Positions 60,138-64,000 of a DNA stretch of 64,000 nucleotides are shown here, piece after piece; position 1 is the stretch's first letter, and each line of letters begins with the position of its first letter. Both the position numbers and the translations under genes were made by a program. Source of the stretch: Halobacillus sp. Marseille-Q1614. Lineage in GTDB: Bacteria; Bacillota; Bacilli; Bacillales; Halobacillaceae. The stretch spans positions 62,001 to 126,000 of the forward strand of contig NZ_CADDWH010000001.1 of the NCBI RefSeq assembly GCF_902809865.1, written 5' to 3'. Below the pieces are notes generated by a model. The model was not told where the DNA came from, made no database searches, and saw nothing but the letters and a program-made list of their open reading frames with translations.

Positions 60138-60635
60138 CTGAAGAAATTTCTGTTAGTTATCATTATTTTTTTGGCGGGTTGCATTGGAACCAATAGCAAT
60201 ACGGAAGTACAAGTAGAAGAAATCGAAAAGAAGCCTATTGAAGAATTGTCAACTAAGGAAGCCGATATAATTGAACGTCAGGGGGTAAATCAAAACTTAG
60301 ACTTGCTGGAAAGTTTTATTGATAGTGCGGAGGCTAATCAAGAAGAAAAAATCAGGGTCGTCAAATACTATACAGACAAAGATGATCCTGGATCAGAAGG
60401 AGCGATGATCTACGAGCTGAAATCGCGGTATGACGAAAATGCCGATCAGAAGTGGATTGAAGTAAAACCGGACTATACCTATTATGAAGCTGAACAAAAT
60501 GAGGAGTTTACAGTCCTTAACTACGGGCAGCAGTGCAGCAGCATTACAACAGATGAGGAACAAATTTTTTATGTATTAAGAGAATGCCACTCAGGTTGGG
60601 AATACAGACTGGTCCCAACAAAAAATGGTGTTTAA
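60138..60635 (+). CDS. Small lipoprotein, probable CTG start
   Basis: A 165-aa lipoprotein. A classic signal peptide (KKFLLVIIIFLAGC) begins at CTG 60138, which has AGAAGGA seven bases upstream; no ATG, GTG or TTG precedes it in frame. Starting at TTG 60171 would cut the signal peptide off. The mature part is acidic, and its last 35 aa contain two Cys (QQCSSIT; LRECHSGW). No family recognised. Confidence 0.65.
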   Translation: MKKFLLVIIIFLAGCIGTNSNTEVQVEEIEKKPIEELSTKEADIIERQGVNQNLDLLESFIDSAEANQEEKIRVVKYYTDKDDPGSEGAMIYELKSRYDENADQKWIEVKPDYTYYEAEQNEEFTVLNYGQQCSSITTDEEQIFYVLRECHSGWEYRLVPTKNGV

Positions 60636-60667
60636 ATATAAGGGGAAAGGGAGGAGTGGGGATACCC

Positions 60668-62034
60668 ATGAAAAATTATCTTTACATATGGTTGTTGGGG
60701 AGTTTTCTCCTTTTAGCCGCATGCAGCGAGAGCAATGATACCTCATCTGATAAAGACGAAGAGCCACGGAAAGAGGAGGAGGCTGAGGAGGAAAGTCAGG
60801 AAACGGCTTCTCTTGGATCTGAACCATTTAAAATAGATCCAAAAGACACGATAGCCTGGATGAAGGCATGAAGGCAGGGCCTGGTCAATATCCAGCGGAT
60901 GAATATGATGAGGAAGCGGTACATGCCCAAATCGACAAATGGCCGGATGGGTTAGAGCCGGAAGAATATTTTTACGGAATTGTATCTTTGACCGCAGTAG
61001 ATTACCGGGAATATCAGGAGTTTCTGGATACAGTAGTCGTAGAATTCGATGAAGTAACAGCAACGCCAGATGGTGAGAGCGGGGGCGGTGCAGAAGCACC
61101 TTTGCCAGAACTGAACGTGCAGATTTTACTCGATGCCAGTGGGAGTATGGCAGGCCAAATAGACGGTGAAGTGAAGATGGACCTAGCGAAAGAAGCCATT
61201 ACGGAGTTCGCAGAGGATCTGCCGGAGAATGCGAAAGTTTCTCTTAGAGTTTACGGCCATGCGGGAACGAATCAGCAGGATGGAAAAGAAGAATCCTGCT
61301 CGACGACAGAAGAAGTGTATGCTTTAGGGTCCTACAACGAGAATCAATTTAATGAAGCGTTAGATCAGTTTTCGCCGACAGGCTATACGCCGATTGGGCT
61401 TGCTATCGAAGAAGCAGCCGCTGATTTAGAGGGGATAAGTGGGGATGACGTTCAAAATGTAGTCTACGTTGTGAGTGATGGAGAAGAAACGTGTGGCGGA
61501 GATCCTGTAGAAGCGGCAAAAGCTTTACATTCCTCAGATATCGGTGCTCTAGTAAACATTATTGGCTTTGATATTGCGGATTCTGAGCGCAAGGCTCTTG
61601 AAGCCATTGCACAGGCAGGAGAAGGGGAGTATTTAGGGGCAGACACCGCGCAGGATTTTCGCGAGACGTTTAGAGAAGAAAGAGCTGTTCTGATTGATGA
61701 ATGGTTTGAATGGTCCTCAGAGAATGTAGAAGCAAATTATGATCAAATGATGGAATACGTTGATTTATCGAATGAATATTCCCAGGAAGCCGTTGAATTG
61801 AACAACGAAGAAGAGCAGCGCCAAAGGGAACTGACGGAATATATGGAAGAAACGATGGAAGATGCCGACACGATTGCTGTCCGCAGTATGATTTCAAAAC
61901 GTGCTATCAACATGAGGCAGCATATACGGGATGAATTCCTCGATATGAGGCAGGAAGCCCGGGAGAAAGGCCTGGAAATTCGCCAGGAGGTACGCGAAAG
62001 AGGGCTGGAGGAACGACAGGAATTACGGGATTGA
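60668..62034 (+). pseudogene. VWA-domain lipoprotein split by an 8-bp tandem duplication
   Basis: The first part (ATG 60668, lipobox LLLAAC, acidic linker) runs to a TGA at 60869. The second part starts at ATG 60868 and holds a von Willebrand A domain with an intact MIDAS (ILLDASGSM, then YTPIG and VSDGEETCGG), then a long charged helix to RQELRD. ATGAAGGC is repeated twice at 60860-60875; removing one copy joins the two into one frame (IAWMKAGPGQYPAD). The second part could be translated by ATGA coupling but would lack the signal. Confidence 0.85.
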
Positions 62035-62188
62035 CAGATAAGGATGGAGCAGCCTTATTGAATGAACCTGAACAACAGCTGAATTGTAATCATTCAGCAT
62101 AGCGAGTGGATATTTCCTCTGGTATAACTGTAAGTGTTAAGGTGAAAAAGTCTTAGCAATAACCATTTACTATCGAGAGGAGTTTAAT

Positions 62189-62752
62189 ATGAAATATAGT
62201 TACTTTCTTTTTCTTTTGATTATATTGGCTTTTCCAATTAAAGTCGGCGCTCATACCTATTTGGAAAGTTCCAATCCAGAAACCGGTGAGACCGTTACAG
62301 CGAAAGATCCAGTAGTTACCTTAACATTTGATTCTTCTGTCCAAGATCTAAATACGATTACCGTAACTGATGCTTCCGGAAATAAAACGACGATTGAGGA
62401 AATCACACATTCTCCTGACAATGTGATGGAGGTCACGCTGCCTGAAGAACTAGAGAGTGGGGACATCCAGTTGTTTTACAGCATTGTCGGGGAAGATGGC
62501 CATGTGATGGAAGAAGAGATTACTTACACATATGAGGGTACTGAAGAAGAGGAAGCGGCTGAATCCGAAGAGCTGGCAGAAGAACAGGCCGAAGAACAAG
62601 CAGAAGAATCTAATCAAGAAACCGGTGAGGAAGCCATTGACAGTTCACAAGAGGAAGAGTCCTCTCAAAGCTCATGGCTGCTGCCGGTAATTGCTGTTGG
62701 TTTGCTTGCTGTGGCTGGAATTGCATTCTTAGTGACCAGGAAGAAGTCATGA
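62189..62752 (+). CDS. CopC-domain protein, membrane-anchored
   Basis: A 187-aa exported protein. Signal peptide to VGA, then the mature N-terminus HTYLESSNPETGETV typical of CopC, whose first His binds copper; a second His lies in GEDGHVMEEE. A Glu/Ala-rich acidic linker follows, and one C-terminal membrane helix (SSWLLPVIAVGLLAVAGIAF) with a basic end anchors it. It probably handles copper at the cell surface, like the CopC part of YcnJ. GAGAGGAG RBS; no CopD-like partner is in the window. Confidence 0.92.
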   Translation: MKYSYFLFLLIILAFPIKVGAHTYLESSNPETGETVTAKDPVVTLTFDSSVQDLNTITVTDASGNKTTIEEITHSPDNVMEVTLPEELESGDIQLFYSIVGEDGHVMEEEITYTYEGTEEEEAAESEELAEEQAEEQAEESNQETGEEAIDSSQEEESSQSSWLLPVIAVGLLAVAGIAFLVTRKKS

Positions 62753-62871
62753 TTTATGCCATTACCAATGGATTGCTCTGGGGTAGCCCTTCTGTATAAA
62801 ATCATGTTTGATGAAGCTGTGGGATGGGAAGAAATACAGTATAACCCAATTCCACAGAAAGGATGAGCACT

Positions 62872-63039
62872 ATGACAGGCAAGCAGCAGTATCAGCCGAT
62901 CAAAGGAAATGGGATCGAATTATCTGATGCGCAGGAAGTCGTTTACGCAAAAGAATTTAAGCAGGCAGATATTGCGGGAGGCTACCGCAAGCCGAAAGTA
63001 AAAGAAGCGAAAAAAGAAAATCCAGATTTAAAACAATAA
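62872..63039 (+). CDS. Small hydrophilic protein (55 aa)
   Basis: ATG 62872 with AAAGGATG upstream opens a 55-aa charged protein (YQPIKGNGIELSDAQEVVYA; GGYRKPKVKEAKKENPDLK). A terminator follows 15 bp after the stop. The shape resembles small sporulation-linked Bacillaceae proteins, but I cannot name a family. Confidence 0.6.
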   Translation: MTGKQQYQPIKGNGIELSDAQEVVYAKEFKQADIAGGYRKPKVKEAKKENPDLKQ

Positions 63040-63051
63040 CTTTCTATTAAT

Positions 63052-63079
63052 AAAGCAGCTGTAAAAGGCTGCTTTTTTG
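63052..63079 (+). terminator. Intrinsic terminator
   Basis: AAAGCAGC pairs with GCTGCTTT, followed by a T-run. Confidence 0.85.
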
Positions 63080-63261
63080 TTGTCTAGGAAATTATAAAAT
63101 TCCAAGCTGTGGATATATATGTTTAAAAGATCGACATCCAGCTCCAGCACCCAGACACTCGCGTCATAAGCAATCCGCCCTGCGGAAGGGAAGGCCACCT
63201 TCCTCCGGCCGTTTTGCTTATGCGTTTCGTGTCTACCAGGGCGCTTTAAGCCTTTGTTCTT
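63080..63261 (+). repeat. Dispersed long-hairpin repeat family B, copy 2
   Basis: Nearly identical to 7306-7487 over its whole length, with the same outer stem (AGCACCCAGACAC with GTGTCTACCAGGGCGCT) and inner stem (CATAAGCAA with TTGCTTATG). Both copies lie directly behind a terminator in the same orientation. Confidence 0.85.
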
Positions 63262-63308
63262 TGCACTTCATTTATGGGGCAAAAGTAAAATTAAATAACC
63301 AACCATAC

Positions 63309-63346
63309 AAAAAGAGCGATACGGATCATCGCTCTTTCTATATTTT
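63309..63346 (-). terminator. Terminator of the minus-strand CxxC-protein gene
   Basis: AAAGAGCGAT pairs with ATCGCTCTTT; T-rich on the minus strand. Confidence 0.78.
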
Positions 63347-63607
63347 AGTCAGTGTTTTCAGCTCAAAATGGTCGGCTATCCAGTCGAAGTTCTTCGCGGC
63401 ATTGAAAAGATGTTTTTCTGAGAAGTTGTTGATGCTTTCCCACATTTGATTATCTGTTACTTTAAAGGTATAAGTATTTCCTTCAGTGAAAAAGCAATGA
63501 TGCGGGGCATTAAGGGCTTTTCTAAACGACTCTTCATCTGCTGCTTCGGCTATGAACTTTGGAATGCTGCTCATGATACATTTTTTACACTTTGCTTCAA
63601 ATTGCAT
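63338..63607 (-). CDS. Hypothetical CxxC-containing protein
   Basis: An 89-aa soluble protein (start 63607, AGAGGTG upstream; the longer frame to 63655 covers this RBS). It has a CKKC motif at residues 7-10, another Cys in HHCFF, and several aromatic residues near the end. No family is recognised. The CxxC motif may bind metal or be redox-active. Confidence 0.6.
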   Translation of the reverse strand: MQFEAKCKKCIMSSIPKFIAEAADEESFRKALNAPHHCFFTEGNTYTFKVTDNQMWESINNFSEKHLFNAAKNFDWIADHFELKTLTKI

Positions 63608-63721
63608 ATCTAGCACCTCTTTTTTAATGATATCCTTTAAAATGAGTGTTACCAAAAATTAATAGATTTATAACTTCATAGCTATCGTTTTTAAAAAAAA
63701 CGATGAGAGGCGGGATGAGCA

Positions 63722-64000
63722 TTGCGATTGTTAAGTGCATTAGTAGGTTTGAGTTTAATATGGGGACTTTCCTTTGTATTTATAGAGAATTTAATAGGAC
63801 CCGCCGGTGTGTGGGGAACGGTTTTCCTTCGCTGTTTAGCAGGGGCCGTCATCCTGACCCCTTTATTTATTATAAAAATGAAACAAATTAATTCCCCCTT
63901 GCCATGGAAGTCCTTAATTACGTTAGGTGTTGTGAATGCCGCACTGCCATGGGGGCTTATCGCTCTTAGCCAGACGGAAATCACGAGTAATACAGCGGCT
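63722..64000 (+). CDS. EamA-family (DMT) transporter, 3' end outside window
   Basis: TTG 63722, behind GAGAGGCGGG, opens a frame that runs off the window (93 codons visible). It reads ALVGLSLIWGLSFVFIENLI, then FLRCLAGAVILTPLFIIKMK, then LITLGVVNAALPWGLIALSQ, the first three helices of an EamA-type drug/metabolite exporter. The start codon choice is provisional. Confidence 0.82.
   Translation, partial: MRLLSALVGLSLIWGLSFVFIENLIGPAGVWGTVFLRCLAGAVILTPLFIIKMKQINSPLPWKSLITLGVVNAALPWGLIALSQTEITSNTAA

Noticed and set aside
60584-60668. Upstream extension of the VWA lipoprotein to 60584
   Set aside because: It would bury the signal peptide; ATG 60668 starts it correctly.
1-64000. Prophage, insertion sequence or integrative element
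   Set aside because: No transposase, integrase, phage structural gene, tRNA or attachment-site repeat was seen; the repeats found carry no mobility genes.

Overview
The window looks like chromosomal DNA of a low-to-moderate GC, Gram-positive member of the Bacillaceae. The evidence is strong AGGAGG-type ribosome binding sites, a class III fructose-bisphosphatase, Ktr potassium transport, an RsbR-type stress regulator, a sigma-B-like promoter ahead of a CsbD gene, and a P450 BM3-type fusion with a BM3R1-like operator. Acidic extracytoplasmic proteins, potassium uptake and a Na+/H+-type antiporter would suit a salt-tolerant genus such as Halobacillus. That genus is an inference, not something the sequence proves. 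I saw no rRNA, tRNA, CRISPR array, transposase or phage module.

Layout. 1-3.3 kb: tail of a maltose-type ABC importer and a GH13 alpha-glucosidase. 3.3-11.3 kb: small single genes (PHP and VOC proteins, a secreted nuclease, a PadR pair, ASCH, GNAT and frataxin-like proteins). 11.4-15.3 kb: a TetR regulator and the P450-reductase fusion it probably represses. 15.6-19.8 kb: a complete glucitol PTS operon. 20-24.3 kb: fructose-bisphosphatase and a cation/proton antiporter. 24.5-35 kb: mixed genes including an RraA-like protein, a YdhK lipoprotein, divergent KtrA- and KtrB-type genes, and a nucleoside hydrolase. 35.2-39 kb: an ascorbate-type PTS with a BglG-type regulator. 40.7-45.3 kb: TetR, an MMPL transporter and a secreted heptad-repeat partner. 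45.5-50.7 kb: a Gly/Pro-rich tandem-repeat protein, a wrecked arylamine N-acetyltransferase, an aldo/keto reductase, an RsbR homologue and an uncharacterised membrane protein. 51-58 kb: many small genes and gene remnants around an ABC exporter with a leader peptide. 58.6-64 kb: a manganese (yybP-ykoY) riboswitch and TerC, a frameshifted VWA lipoprotein, a CopC-domain protein and the start of an EamA transporter.

Regulation is unusually readable. There are operators for PadR, for the BM3R1-like TetR, for the SorC glucitol regulator (two copies) and for the TetR beside MMPL. Likely cre boxes overlap the two PTS promoters, and a third lies upstream of the ABC exporter. Four families of dispersed non-coding repeats occupy the intergenic spaces; two of them are long and foldable.

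The most interesting items are the ABC exporter leader (18-codon ORF with alternative hairpins, one hiding the exporter ribosome binding site), an 8-bp tandem duplication that splits the VWA lipoprotein gene, the doubled hairpin of the TerC riboswitch leader, a terminator placed in the leader of the antiporter, the MMPL plus secreted partner pair, and the dispersed repeats. Functional names rest on motif recognition by eye; no database search was run.
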